Shown here: positions 23,391-31,781 of the stretch, piece by piece
Position numbering within the stretch: position 1 is the first letter of the stretch
Layout of the letters: every line of letters starts with the position of its first letter
NCBI GenBank assembly: GCA_022787165.1
Contig: JALFVL010000026.1
Span: forward strand, 1-64,000
Direction of reading: 5' to 3'
Length of the DNA stretch: 64,000 nucleotides
Source of the DNA: Clostridiales bacterium
GTDB lineage: Bacteria > Bacillota > Clostridia > Christensenellales > Aristaeellaceae
Position numbers and translations under genes: made by a program
Notes under the pieces: model-generated
What the model was told of the DNA's origin: nothing
The model's database searches: none
What the model saw: the letters and a program-made list of their open reading frames with translations, nothing else

Positions 23391-23419
23391 TTGACTTTGT
23401 CCTCAAAATCCGATATACT
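23391..23419 (+). promoter_or_regulatory. tRNA-Leu promoter
   Basis: -35 TTGACT (23391-23396), 17-bp spacer, -10 TATACT (23414-23419), 27 bases before the tRNA. Confidence 0.8.
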
Positions 23420-23446
23420 GTGTGAGGTTCTTCCTGTCATTCCCCT

Positions 23447-23533
23447 GCCGGCGTGGTGGAATTGGCAGACGCCCGGGATTCAAAATCCCGTGTCCGCGAG
23501 GACGTGCGGGTTCGACCCCCGCCGCCGGCACCA
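23447..23533 (+). tRNA. tRNA-Leu (anticodon CAA)
   Basis: A full class II cloverleaf: acceptor GCCGGCG/CGCCGGC, anticodon loop TTCAAAA giving anticodon CAA (reads UUG), a long variable arm (GTCCGCGAGGAC), T-arm GCGGG-TTCGACC-CCCGC, and an encoded CCA end. It stands alone with its own promoter and terminator. Confidence 0.96.
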
Positions 23534-23538
23534 GACTC

Positions 23539-23563
23539 GCCCAGCACATGCTGGGCTTTTTCT
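23539..23563 (+). terminator. tRNA-Leu terminator
   Basis: GCCCAGC/GCTGGGC stem (23539-23556) followed by TTTTTC. Confidence 0.9.
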
Positions 23564-23629
23564 TTTGCCTCCATTCTCCGCGCAAAAGCCCTCGCCCCGA
23601 TGAATCCGCCGCCTTTGTCTGGCAGGGGC

Positions 23630-24493
23630 TTACCCTTTGCTTAGCCCCTTTCTGTAAGCCGAGGGCGAGAGCAGAAAGCTCTTCTTGAACTGGCTGCTGA
23701 AATAATATGGGTTATACCCAATAGCCGCTGCGATCTCGCCGATGTTCAGATCGGGATTGCGCAGCAGCGTCCGCGCATGGCCCAGCTTGTAACGGGTGAT
23801 GACCTGGCTGGGCGAGCAGTCCATGACGCTTCGGCAGCACCGATACAGAAACGTCTGCGAGACAGACAGGGCCCCGCATACGTCCTCCACGCGCACCTCT
23901 TCATTTAAGTGCTCATCAAGGTACGCAAAGAGCCGCTCGACGACCGATTGCGCGCGCGGGCTGACGCCGCTGGCAGAAATCTGTGTCTGCCTGCTGCGAA
24001 TCATCCGCACGAGCAGCAGCTCCAGCAGCGCACCGAGCTGCGCATGGCTGCCCTCGCGATGCGTCTGAGCAGCTTCGTAGCAATCGCCAAGCAGCAAAGC
24101 GTCTACCGGGAGGATCAGCCCGGGGATGTGAAGTGTGCTCGTAAAGCCGAGCTGATGGAGAAATTCCTGCTCTCGTGTGATCGGATAGACGTTGAAGAAG
24201 AGCTCATAGGAGCAGACCTGCTCATGCGTGCGCGCGCTGTATACGGCATAGGGCGGCACAAGCACGCAATCGCCCGGCCCGAGCGTAAAATGTGAATCCC
24301 GCGAGTCAATCTCCGAGACGCCCGAGGTCTGCAAAATCAGCTTGATATAGGTGCTGACAAGGTTGCTGAGCGTCTTGTGGTCCTGCTGGGGCCAGCAGGT
24401 AAAATAATCGATTTGAAATCGAAAGCTGTTCAGAAAGGCTGACGTCTGGTCAACCGGCGTTTTATAACACAAAAGACGGCTTGATATCTTCAT
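23630..24493 (-). CDS. AraC-family transcriptional regulator
   Basis: The 287-aa product has an N-terminal cupin-like sensor part with FTLGPGDCVLVPPYAVYSA (about residues 85-105) and a C-terminal pair of HTH motifs: VEDVCGALSVSQTFLYRCC, then LNIGEIAAAIGYNPYYFSSQF and FKKSFLLSPSAYRK. The start is ATG 24493 because GGAGGA lies 6 bases upstream. It is divergent from the exported reductase gene at 24645, which it probably regulates in response to the reductase's substrate or a related compound. Confidence 0.92.
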   Translation of the reverse strand: MKISSRLLCYKTPVDQTSAFLNSFRFQIDYFTCWPQQDHKTLSNLVSTYIKLILQTSGVSEIDSRDSHFTLGPGDCVLVPPYAVYSARTHEQVCSYELFFNVYPITREQEFLHQLGFTSTLHIPGLILPVDALLLGDCYEAAQTHREGSHAQLGALLELLLVRMIRSRQTQISASGVSPRAQSVVERLFAYLDEHLNEEVRVEDVCGALSVSQTFLYRCCRSVMDCSPSQVITRYKLGHARTLLRNPDLNIGEIAAAIGYNPYYFSSQFKKSFLLSPSAYRKGLSKG

Positions 24494-24596
24494 CCGGTTT
24501 CCTCCGATAGACTGATTTTCGCAAAAAAAGAATGGGAAAGGTATATGCATCGGTTTGTAAAAATTATATCATAAAGGCAGGGGATGGGAGAATGAT

Positions 24597-24606
24597 TGTT
24601 GCAACA
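24597..24606. promoter_or_regulatory. Palindrome in the AraC/reductase intergenic region
   Basis: TGTTGCAACA is a perfect 10-bp palindrome, 39 bases before the reductase start. It is short, so chance is possible. Its place between regulator and target makes it a candidate operator. Confidence 0.3.
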
Positions 24607-24644
24607 TTTTCTCAAAAAAGAAGATCCGAAGGAGGAAGTTCCCG

Positions 24645-26453
24645 ATGAAACCAAAGACCGTTTTCTCCAAAACCATCAGCCTGGTGCTCTCGCTCGCGCT
24701 GCTCTGGGTCGCCCTGCTAGCCCCAGCCGCGGCTGAGGCAGCGCTGCCTGCCGACGGTGTCTACACCGGCACGGCCAACGGCATGGGCGGCGCGCTCGAG
24801 GTGAGCGTCAGCGTCGAGGGCGGCAAAATCGCCTCCATCGAGGTCGGCAGTCACAGCGAAACGCCGGGCATCAGCGACCCGGCCATCGAGCAGATTCCCG
24901 CGGCAATCGTCGCGGCGCAGTCAACGCAGGTCGACGCCGTTGCCAACGCGACCGTCACCTCCGAGGCCATCAAGGCGGCCGTCGCAGCTGCGCTCAGCGG
25001 CGAGGGCGAGACCGAGGCAGCCGCGCTGGAAATTCTCATTGAACCGGACGTGATCGTCGTCGGCGCGGGCATGGCGGGTCTCGTAGCGAGCGTGCGTGCC
25101 TGCGAGCTGGGCGCCAATGTGCTCGTTCTTGAGCAGAACTACCGCGTGGGCGGCTCCGCAAACACCGCCGGCGGCTCCATCAGCGGTGCGGGCTACAACA
25201 TTCAGATCGCCGCCGGCATCGAGGACAGCGCCGAGGCGTTCTATCAGGACTTCGTAACGATGGGCGGCGGCGAGCAGAACCTGAATCCGGAGATTGCAAA
25301 GGTGCATGCCGAGCGCTCTGCCGGCGCGATCAACTGGCTTCAGGATTATGTCGGCGTCGAGTTCTCTGACCAGGTCGACAGCGGCGGATATCTGACCATG
25401 AACACCAACCGCGTCACCTACACTGCGGGCGGCCCGGCCTCCGGCGGCGGCTCCTACTTCGTCCGGGCGCTGTGCGACAAGCTTCAGGGCTTCATCGACG
25501 CGGGACAGGCGCAGCTGTGCCTTGACACGCTCGTGACCGACGTGATGCTCGACGGAGAGGGCAATGTGGTCGGGGTGAAGGTCGGCGACATGGAGATCGC
25601 CTCGCCCTCCACGATCATCGCGACCGGCGGCTATGGCTACTGCGAGCGCTGGCTCAAGGAGTTCAACTTCACCAACATCACCTCCAATGACCCGAACACG
25701 GCGATCGGCAGCGGCTACGACTTTGCGCGCACCGCCGGCGCTGCGTTTGACAACATGGATTACTGTTCCTGCTACGGCGGTTCCGTACCGGTCAGCGGCT
25801 TCCAGGCCTCCCTGCGCTGCAGCATCAACTATAACGGCGCGATCTGGGTCAACACGAGCGGCGACCGTGTCTTTAACGAGCCGGCCGCAACCTCGATGGA
25901 CAAGCGCACGATCTGGCGCACAAATGACCAGAACATCATTTACGTCGTTCTGGCAGAAAACATGATCAGTGAGGATAAGCCGCTGTTCACCGGCATGATG
26001 AGCAATTCCGCAGCCTTTACCAATGAGGAGAAGATTGCCGAGCTGCTCGAGGGCGGCTATATGTTCAAGGCGGATACCATCGAAGAGCTCGCCGAAAAGC
26101 TCGGCACGCCGAACCTCCCTCAGACTGTCGCCGTCTACAACGAGGATGTCAAGGCCGGTGCGGACAGCGTCTTCGGCCGCACAGACAATCTGCTTGCCTT
26201 TGAAGAGGGCCCGTTCTACGCCGTCTACACTGTGCCCTATCTGATGATGACCGCGGGCGGCCCGCGCATCAACGGCGAAGCGCAGCTCATGCGCGAGGAT
26301 GGCAGTGCCGTGGGCAACGTCTATCTGGCGGGCGAAATCATCGGCTCTGCGAATATCGCGGGCCACAACACCATTGGCGGCATCGGCCACGGCCTGTGCG
26401 CAACGTGGGGCACCATTGCGGCAGAGAGCGCCGTGAAGAACGCCGGCAAGTGA
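24645..26453 (+). CDS. Exported FMN-binding/FAD-dependent reductase (fumarate/urocanate reductase-like)
   Basis: This is an extracytoplasmic flavoprotein that probably reduces an alkene-type acid as an electron acceptor. The 602 aa comprise a signal peptide (1-32), an FMN_bind domain (about 36-118) with DAVANAT (97-103), a variant of the Dxx(S/T)GAT flavinylation motif with Thr103 as acceptor, then an FAD_binding_2 domain from VIVVGAGMAG (136-145). The C-terminal AGEIIGSANIAGHNTIGGIG is typical of fumarate-reductase-like enzymes. No haem motif is seen. It starts at ATG 24645 with GGAGGA upstream. The substrate (fumarate, urocanate, cinnamate-like or other) cannot be told. Confidence 0.9.
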   Translation: MKPKTVFSKTISLVLSLALLWVALLAPAAAEAALPADGVYTGTANGMGGALEVSVSVEGGKIASIEVGSHSETPGISDPAIEQIPAAIVAAQSTQVDAVANATVTSEAIKAAVAAALSGEGETEAAALEILIEPDVIVVGAGMAGLVASVRACELGANVLVLEQNYRVGGSANTAGGSISGAGYNIQIAAGIEDSAEAFYQDFVTMGGGEQNLNPEIAKVHAERSAGAINWLQDYVGVEFSDQVDSGGYLTMNTNRVTYTAGGPASGGGSYFVRALCDKLQGFIDAGQAQLCLDTLVTDVMLDGEGNVVGVKVGDMEIASPSTIIATGGYGYCERWLKEFNFTNITSNDPNTAIGSGYDFARTAGAAFDNMDYCSCYGGSVPVSGFQASLRCSINYNGAIWVNTSGDRVFNEPAATSMDKRTIWRTNDQNIIYVVLAENMISEDKPLFTGMMSNSAAFTNEEKIAELLEGGYMFKADTIEELAEKLGTPNLPQTVAVYNEDVKAGADSVFGRTDNLLAFEEGPFYAVYTVPYLMMTAGGPRINGEAQLMREDGSAVGNVYLAGEIIGSANIAGHNTIGGIGHGLCATWGTIAAESAVKNAGK

Positions 26454-26534
26454 TGGCCGGCCCAAACGTGATTCCCGTCCCCGGGAATGCCTGAAAACCT
26501 GTTCCGTGCCTCTTTCAGGCCCGGCAAAACCATC

Positions 26535-26576
26535 GCGCTGCCGCATGGGAGCCTCCCGTGCGGCAGCGCCGTTTTT
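26535..26576 (+). terminator. Reductase terminator
   Basis: An 11-bp outer stem (26535-26545 with 26559-26569) with an inner GGGA/TCCC stem is followed by GTTTTTG. Confidence 0.85.
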
Positions 26577-26740
26577 GTTCCGCCGCAGCCCAGGGCACGC
26601 AGCGGCGCTCCTGACGAACCCAAGCTTCAAAAATCCTTCAAAAACGCTTCACAAACGCGCCGCACTTTCCGCGTAAAATTCCCTGTGAGGCCTGCCTCCC
26701 ACAGCGAGGAATGGGCCCAGGAAACAGGAGGATATCCATC

Positions 26741-27769
26741 ATGAAACGTTTGTTTGCGCTGCTTCTGGCGCTGACGCTTGCGCTCTGCGCCCTCTCTGCC
26801 ATGGCGGAGGAGGCGGCCGCGCCCGAAGGCACGGCCATGCCGGAGCGCGGCCAGAGGCCGGAAGGCTTGGGTGGGCCGGGCGACGGATTGGAGCGCGGCG
26901 GAGCCGGTGGACGCCAGGGTGGCGGCATGGCCGCCAGCAGCGAGCCCGACGAGGCGCTCCAGGCGATCCTTGACGAGGTGCAGGACAAGTATGAGCTGCT
27001 CAGCTTCACGGACGAGGCAAGCGGCATCACGCTGCAATACCAACTCTTCAGGCCCGAGGGCTATGCGGACGGCGGCGAATATCCGCTGCTGATGTTCATT
27101 CCCGACTCCCGTGCGCCGGGGCGCGACCCCTCCTATGTGCTCTCGATCGGCTGGGGCGGCGTCGTCTGGGCGACCGCCGAGGAGCAGGCGAAGCATCCCT
27201 GCTTCGTGATGATCCCCGTGTTCACAGAGACGGTCGTCGACGATAACTTCAACACCTCCGATCAGATCGACGTCGCGGTCAGGATCATCGAAAGCCTCTG
27301 TGAGACGTATCCGATCGACACCAGCCGCATCTACACGACCGGCCAGTCGATGGGCGGTATGACGTCCTTCCACCTGAACGTCGCCTATCCGGAGCTGTTC
27401 GCGGCGTCGCTGTTCGTCGGCAGCCAGTGGGACAACAGCCTCCTCGACGTGCTCGAGGAGGACAGCTTCTTCTATATCGTCTCCGCGGGCGACGACAAGG
27501 CCTCGACCGGGCAGACCGGCCTTAAGGCCGTCTTTGACGCGGACGGCGTCGCCTATGCCAGCGCCGAGTGGAGCGCGCAGGACGACATCGACGCGCAGAA
27601 CGCCGCCGTCGAGGCGCTCATCGCACAGGGCTGCAACGCGAATTTCGTCACCTTCACCAAGGGCACGACGCTCGCGGAGGGCCAGGGCGGCAGCGAGCAT
27701 CTGACGTCGTTTGACTACGCCTATAAGCTCGAGGCCGTGCGCGACTGGCTCTTTGAGCAGAGCAGGTAA
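26741..27769 (+). CDS. Secreted alpha/beta-hydrolase (esterase/PHB depolymerase-like)
   Basis: The 342-aa product has a signal peptide (1-22), a Gly/Pro/Glu-rich linker (about 24-66) and an alpha/beta-hydrolase domain. Nucleophile Ser203 sits in GQSMGG; the likely acid is Asp251/252 in SAGDDKAS and the base is the His in GGSEHLTSF near the C-terminus. The fold order YPLLMFIPDS, then GQSMGGMTSF, resembles feruloyl-esterase/PHB-depolymerase-like proteins. The start is ATG 26741 with AGGAGG upstream. It follows the exported reductase but sits beyond a strong terminator, so functional linkage is plausible, not shown. Confidence 0.85.
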   Translation: MKRLFALLLALTLALCALSAMAEEAAAPEGTAMPERGQRPEGLGGPGDGLERGGAGGRQGGGMAASSEPDEALQAILDEVQDKYELLSFTDEASGITLQYQLFRPEGYADGGEYPLLMFIPDSRAPGRDPSYVLSIGWGGVVWATAEEQAKHPCFVMIPVFTETVVDDNFNTSDQIDVAVRIIESLCETYPIDTSRIYTTGQSMGGMTSFHLNVAYPELFAASLFVGSQWDNSLLDVLEEDSFFYIVSAGDDKASTGQTGLKAVFDADGVAYASAEWSAQDDIDAQNAAVEALIAQGCNANFVTFTKGTTLAEGQGGSEHLTSFDYAYKLEAVRDWLFEQSR

Positions 27770-27784
27770 TCAGAATTCATGCTG

Positions 27785-27907
27785 ATTTCAGCCCAAATTG
27801 CTTTCATCAGCGCGAAGCGAAAAAGGGTCAAGGGGCTTAGCCCCTTGCGGGGTCTGGGGCGGCGCCCCAGGCAGGGTTTAGGGCTGCAGCCCTGATATTC
27901 AATAGAA
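27785..27907. repeat. Dispersed repeat family A, copy 2 (inverted)
   Basis: On the minus strand it reads TTGAATATCAGGGCTGCAGC, then CCCTAAACCCTGCC, CCCCGCAAGGGGCTAAGCCC and CTTCGCGCTGATGAAAGC. It aligns along its whole length with copy 1 at 8213-8331. Confidence 0.8.
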
Positions 27908-27953
27908 ATAAAGGCATCGCCGCCGCAGAGCGCTTGCTCCGCGGCGGCGATGC
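27905..27953 (-). terminator. Terminator of the MBL-hydrolase unit
   Basis: A perfect 13-bp stem (27914-27926 with 27941-27953) is followed on the minus strand by CCTTTATTTC. Confidence 0.85.
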
Positions 27954-27961
27954 TTTATCCG

Positions 27962-28846
27962 TCAGTATACATCCAGGTCATGCCCGTTGACGACCGTGCC
28001 GTCGTAGCCCGCCTCGCGGATCTCGCGCAGGATCGCGTCGCAGCGCCGGGCCATCTCGGCTTCGAGGTTTTTGCTGTTGTCCAGGATGTTCATGTGGTAG
28101 ATGCGGTGCGTCGTGACGAGGAGCTTCGGCCGCGCCTTGGCCGCGACACCGGCCAGATCGACGCTCAGCGTGTGCACGGCGCGATGATACGTCTGCCACT
28201 TCGGCTCCCGCGCGCTGATGCCGCCCGTGTATTCGACCTCGTGCAGCAGCACGTCGCAGCCCGCGGCCATTTCGGCCACGATGTCAAGCGGCGCGGTGTC
28301 TCCGCTGATGACGATGACACGGTCGGCCGTCGTGAAGCGGTAGCCGTAGCTCTCCAGCGTCCCGTGGCTGACCGGAAAGGCCTCGACCCGCACGCGATCG
28401 TCCTCATAGACGACGCCGGGCGAAATCTCCGTCGTCTCAACCCGGTAGCCGACCTCGTTGGCGCGCTCAAAGCCGTGCAGACGGAAGTCGATGTCCGTCC
28501 CGTAGGCGGCGAGGATGTGCTCCGTCATGGCGCGGATACCCTTCGGGCCAAAGACCTTGAGCGGCTGCGCGCGCTCGAGCACCCAGGGCGTAAAGATCAA
28601 ATCGGGATAGCCGGTCGTATGATCCGTGTGCAGATGGGTGCAGAACGCGTGGCAGAGCAGATCGGGGCGCAGCGCGTCGATGCCCGCAAAATAGGCCTTG
28701 GAGGCCTGGCGCACGACGCCGGGGCCAAAATCGACCAGATAGGCCCTGTCCCCGACGACCACGGCGCTGGCCGGGCCGCTGGCGTTCGGGCAGGCGTTGG
28801 GCGTGCCCGTGCCGAGCAGGACGAGCTTCGTTTCAAATTTCTCCAT
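27962..28846 (-). CDS. Metallo-beta-lactamase-fold hydrolase (RNase Z-like)
   Basis: The 294-aa product has the zinc signature THLHTDHTTGYPDL (HxHxDH), VEAFPVSHG and VISGDTAPLD, matching the RNase Z/arylsulfatase-like branch of the MBL superfamily. The exosite arm of true tRNase Z is not clear. It starts at ATG 28846, one base after the antiporter stop, so it is co-transcribed with nhaC. That coupling argues for a small-molecule hydrolase linked to the transported compound rather than a tRNA-processing enzyme, but this is inference. Confidence 0.85.
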   Translation of the reverse strand: MEKFETKLVLLGTGTPNACPNASGPASAVVVGDRAYLVDFGPGVVRQASKAYFAGIDALRPDLLCHAFCTHLHTDHTTGYPDLIFTPWVLERAQPLKVFGPKGIRAMTEHILAAYGTDIDFRLHGFERANEVGYRVETTEISPGVVYEDDRVRVEAFPVSHGTLESYGYRFTTADRVIVISGDTAPLDIVAEMAAGCDVLLHEVEYTGGISAREPKWQTYHRAVHTLSVDLAGVAAKARPKLLVTTHRIYHMNILDNSKNLEAEMARRCDAILREIREAGYDGTVVNGHDLDVY

Positions 28847-28847
28847 A

Positions 28848-30251
28848 TCAGGCGTTTTCCCCTTCCGGCTTGACGTGCTTGATGGAAATGCCGGTGAAGC
28901 CGTAGAAGATGCTGAACACAGGCGTCAGATACAGCAGGAACAGGTACGGGAAGAACGCCGCCCAGGCGACGCCCAGCGTGCCGGACATGTAGACGCAGTA
29001 GCCGTGCCAGGGGATCATCGGGCCGGCAAGCGTGCCCGCGTCCTCCAGGCTGCGGGAGAGGATCTCCGGCGCGATGCCGCGCTCCTTGAACAGCGGGGCC
29101 ATCAGGCGGCCGGTCAGCACGTGCGCCATCGGCTGGGAGCAGCTGATGATGCTGGTGACATAGCCAACGACCAGTGTCGCCGTGATCAGCGCGCCGTCGC
29201 TGCCAATGCGCCGGGTGATCGCGCGCAGGATGATGTCCAGCACGCCCAGCTTGTCGAGCATGCCGCCCATGCCGACGGCAAAGCTGATGATCGCGACGTA
29301 CTGCATCATGCTGCTCATGCCGCCGCGGTTGAGGATGGATTTGAGCAAGCCGACATCGATGCCGGTGGTGTAGCCGTTGTAGGCGACGCGGATGACGTTG
29401 GCCAGGCTGACATGCTGCACGAGCATCGAGACGGCGCCGGCGCAGACGGCGGAGAGGCCGAGCGCGACGACTGCCGGCACGCGCAGCAGCAGCAGCACGA
29501 TGATGACGACGGCCGGGATCAGCGCGAGGAAGCCGATGGAGAATTCGCCCTCGAGCGCCGCGATATAGCCGCTCACGTCGCTCATCTCATAGGCGCCCGA
29601 GGTCTGCTGAATGCCCAGGATTGTAAAGAGCACCAGACTGACGGCAAACGCCGGGATCGTCGTGTAGAGCATGGAGCGGACGTGGTCGCCGAGCTTCGCG
29701 CCCGCGACAGCCGGGGCGAGGTTGGTCGTGTCGGAGAGCGGGCTGAGCTTGTCGCCGAACATCGCGCCGCAGATGACCGCGCCGGCGACCATGCCGGGGT
29801 TGATGCCCATCGCGTTGCCGATGGCCATCATGGCGACGCCTGCGCTGCCGACGGAGCCGTAGCTCGTACCGGTCACGAGGCTCAGCGCCGCGCAGAACAG
29901 CAGCGTCAGCGGAAGCAGCCAGGTCGGGTTGATCAGCTTGAGGCCGCCCACGATGATCGTGGCGATGGTGCCGCTTTGCAGCCAGGTGCCGATCATGACG
30001 CCGATGGCCATGAGCAGGCAGAGCGTCGGCACGACGACGCGGATGGCGTCATACGCGCCCGCAATGACCGCGCTGTAATCGATTTTCAGGACTTTGCAGA
30101 AGGCGTAGACCCACAGCCAGCTGGCGAACAGGCCGATCATCGGGCCGCCGGTCTTGAGGCGGATGCATACCGCGACGGATGCGACGATCAGCAGCAGCAG
30201 CACGATGGACTGAAGGCCGTTGAGCGTCTTCTTTTCTGCTTTCTTTTGCAT
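28848..30251 (-). CDS. NhaC-family Na+/H+ antiporter
   Basis: This polytopic membrane antiporter exchanges Na+ for H+, or in some relatives malate/lactate. The 467-aa product has about 11 hydrophobic segments and the family motifs SLVTGTSYGSVGSAGVAMM, GAVICGAMFGDKLSPLSDTTN and MIPWHGYCVYMSGTLGV. The start is ATG 30251 with GGGAGG upstream; upstream in-frame ATGs lack ribosome sites. The stop lies one base before the MBL-fold hydrolase start. Confidence 0.93.
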   Translation of the reverse strand: MQKKAEKKTLNGLQSIVLLLLIVASVAVCIRLKTGGPMIGLFASWLWVYAFCKVLKIDYSAVIAGAYDAIRVVVPTLCLLMAIGVMIGTWLQSGTIATIIVGGLKLINPTWLLPLTLLFCAALSLVTGTSYGSVGSAGVAMMAIGNAMGINPGMVAGAVICGAMFGDKLSPLSDTTNLAPAVAGAKLGDHVRSMLYTTIPAFAVSLVLFTILGIQQTSGAYEMSDVSGYIAALEGEFSIGFLALIPAVVIIVLLLLRVPAVVALGLSAVCAGAVSMLVQHVSLANVIRVAYNGYTTGIDVGLLKSILNRGGMSSMMQYVAIISFAVGMGGMLDKLGVLDIILRAITRRIGSDGALITATLVVGYVTSIISCSQPMAHVLTGRLMAPLFKERGIAPEILSRSLEDAGTLAGPMIPWHGYCVYMSGTLGVAWAAFFPYLFLLYLTPVFSIFYGFTGISIKHVKPEGENA

Positions 30252-30318
30252 GATGGTTCCTCCCAGTGCGTTAAAGATCTGCCCGGCGGATGCTCCCGCG
30301 CAGAGCAATGCTGCAATC

Positions 30319-30347
30319 ATTATACGCCTGCCCCTCTCAAAAAGCAA
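30319..30347 (-). promoter_or_regulatory. nhaC promoter
   Basis: Minus-strand -35 TTGCTT (30347-30342), 17-bp spacer, -10 TATAAT (30324-30319). Confidence 0.7.
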
Positions 30348-30485
30348 CAAATAATCAACCACTTTTTGCAGGGAGTTTGCACCCCAGCAGGGCAAAAGGA
30401 AAAAAGATCATATATACAAGGAAAATCCCATCGGGAGCTGCCCGTTTTTGCTTTGACGCATTGTCAATTGCACTAAAACGCCCGG

Positions 30486-30514
30486 TTGAAAAAAGCAGGC
30501 CGTCATGATATACT
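30486..30514 (+). promoter_or_regulatory. Glycosyltransferase promoter
   Basis: -35 TTGAAA (30486-30491), 17-bp spacer, -10 TATACT (30509-30514) with an extended TG. Confidence 0.7.
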
Positions 30515-30568
30515 CGATTGAACATGGGAAAGAAAGCAGCCCGAAGCGCGGGCGGAGGGAGGCGCGTC

Positions 30569-31444
30569 ATGCGCGTTTCGTTGATCATCCCCACCTGCAA
30601 CGGCGCGGCGGGAATCGCGCGTCTGCTTGCGGCCATACAGGCGCAGACCGTCCCGCCGCAGGAGATCCTCGTCATCGATTCCGCCTCGGAGGATGGCACG
30701 GCGCAGCTCGCCGCGTCCGTGCAGGGCGTGCGCGTGTGCTCCATCGAGAGGGGCGAATTCGATCATGGCGGCACGCGCGACCGGGCGCTGCGCGAGGCTC
30801 GAGGCGACGTCGTGCTCTTCATGACGCAGGACGCGCTGCCCGTAAACGACAGGCTCGTCGAGCAGCTGCTCGCGCCGTTTGCCGACCCGCGCGTCGCGGC
30901 CGTCGGCGCCCGGCAGATCGCCAGGCCGGATGCGCGGCCCTTTGAGCGGGCCGTGCGCGCCCACAGCTATCCCGCAAAAAGCCGCGTCGTTACGGCAGCA
31001 GACATCCCGTCGCTCGGCGTGCGCGCGTTCCTGATCTCCAACGTCTGCGCCGCGTACAGGCGGGAGGCCGCGCTCGCCGTCGGCGGCTTTGACCGGCCCG
31101 TGCTGACGAACGAGGACATGCTTATGGCGGAAAAGCTGCTCCATGCGGGCCATGCGCTGGCCTACTGCGGCGAGGCCGCCGTCCTTCATTCGCACAGGCT
31201 GTCGCTGCGCGCGCAGTTCCGGCGCAACCTGCTCATCGGCCGGACGATGAAGCGCTACGAGGCGCGCTTTGAGCACGTCAGGGAGCTGGGCGAGGGCGTC
31301 GCGCTCTTTCAGGATGTCGCGCTCCAGCTGCTTGGCGAGGGGCAGATCGGCGAGTGCTGCTGCTTTATGGCGGATTGCGCAGTGAGGCTGCTGGGCAACC
31401 GCGCGGGGCGGCTGATCGAGGGAATGCGACGCGCGAAGCGATAA
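30569..31444 (+). CDS. Family 2 glycosyltransferase
   Basis: The 291-aa product begins MRVSLIIPTCNGAAGIARLL, the GT-A fold opening, with VIDSASEDGT (nucleotide binding), FMTQDALPVND (DxD-like) and GGFDRPVLTNEDMLMAEKL (the ED acceptor motif). It resembles rhamnosyltransferases of cell-surface glycan synthesis. The start is ATG 30569 with GGAGGGAGG upstream. It stands alone with a promoter and a strong terminator. Sugar and acceptor are unknown. Confidence 0.92.
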   Translation: MRVSLIIPTCNGAAGIARLLAAIQAQTVPPQEILVIDSASEDGTAQLAASVQGVRVCSIERGEFDHGGTRDRALREARGDVVLFMTQDALPVNDRLVEQLLAPFADPRVAAVGARQIARPDARPFERAVRAHSYPAKSRVVTAADIPSLGVRAFLISNVCAAYRREAALAVGGFDRPVLTNEDMLMAEKLLHAGHALAYCGEAAVLHSHRLSLRAQFRRNLLIGRTMKRYEARFEHVRELGEGVALFQDVALQLLGEGQIGECCCFMADCAVRLLGNRAGRLIEGMRRAKR

Positions 31445-31450
31445 TACAGC

Positions 31451-31484
31451 GCCGCACCGGTTTGGAGCCGGTGCGGCTTTTTTT
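31451..31484 (+). terminator. Glycosyltransferase terminator
   Basis: GCCGCACCGG/CCGGTGCGGC 10-bp stem (31451-31477) followed by a run of seven T. Confidence 0.93.
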
Positions 31485-31491
31485 GTTTTGT

Positions 31492-31549
31492 TGCAGAATC
31501 AAACCTGTTTCAATCGTAGGCCGCTTTGCGGCCTGCCCTGAAACCTCCC
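31492..31549. repeat. Dispersed repeat family B, copy 2
   Basis: TGCAGAATCAAACCTGTTTC, AATCGTAGGCCGC and GCGGCCTGCCCTGAAAC, with an internal GGCCGC/GCGGCC hairpin. It sits between the glycosyltransferase terminator and the XRE regulator stop. Confidence 0.75.
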
Positions 31550-31551
31550 AA

Positions 31552-31767
31552 TCAGCGCTGCACCCCATCCTCCTCATACACGAGGATATCCCCCGGCTGG
31601 CAATCGAGTACCCTGCAGATGGCGTCCAGCGTCTCCAGCCGCACGGCCCTGGCGCGCCCATTCTTGAGGATGGACAGGTTCGCGATGGTGATGCCCACGC
31701 GCTGGGAGAGCTCCGTCAGGCTCATCTTGCGCCGGGCGAGCATCACGTCAAGATCGATCCGGATCAT
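31552..31767 (-). CDS. XRE-family (Cro/CI) small DNA-binding regulator
   Basis: The 71-aa product is a single helix-turn-helix domain: LTELSQRVGITIANLSILKN is the HTH and LETLDAICRVLDCQPGDIL the closing helices. It starts at ATG 31767 with AGGAGG upstream, 14 bases after the DUF2975 gene. DUF2975 membrane proteins paired with such a regulator are a known conserved couple (YoaS/YozG type). It probably binds the palindrome upstream of its own operon promoter. Confidence 0.92.
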   Translation of the reverse strand: MIRIDLDVMLARRKMSLTELSQRVGITIANLSILKNGRARAVRLETLDAICRVLDCQPGDILVYEEDGVQR

Positions 31768-31781
31768 GCGTCTCCACCTCC

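Larger units (their letters stand above)
30252..30568. other. Divergent intergenic region nhaC / glycosyltransferase
   Basis: These 317 bases hold the two divergent promoters listed separately and an A/T-rich centre. No ORF with a ribosome site, no RNA structure and no repeat copy was seen. Confidence 0.6.
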
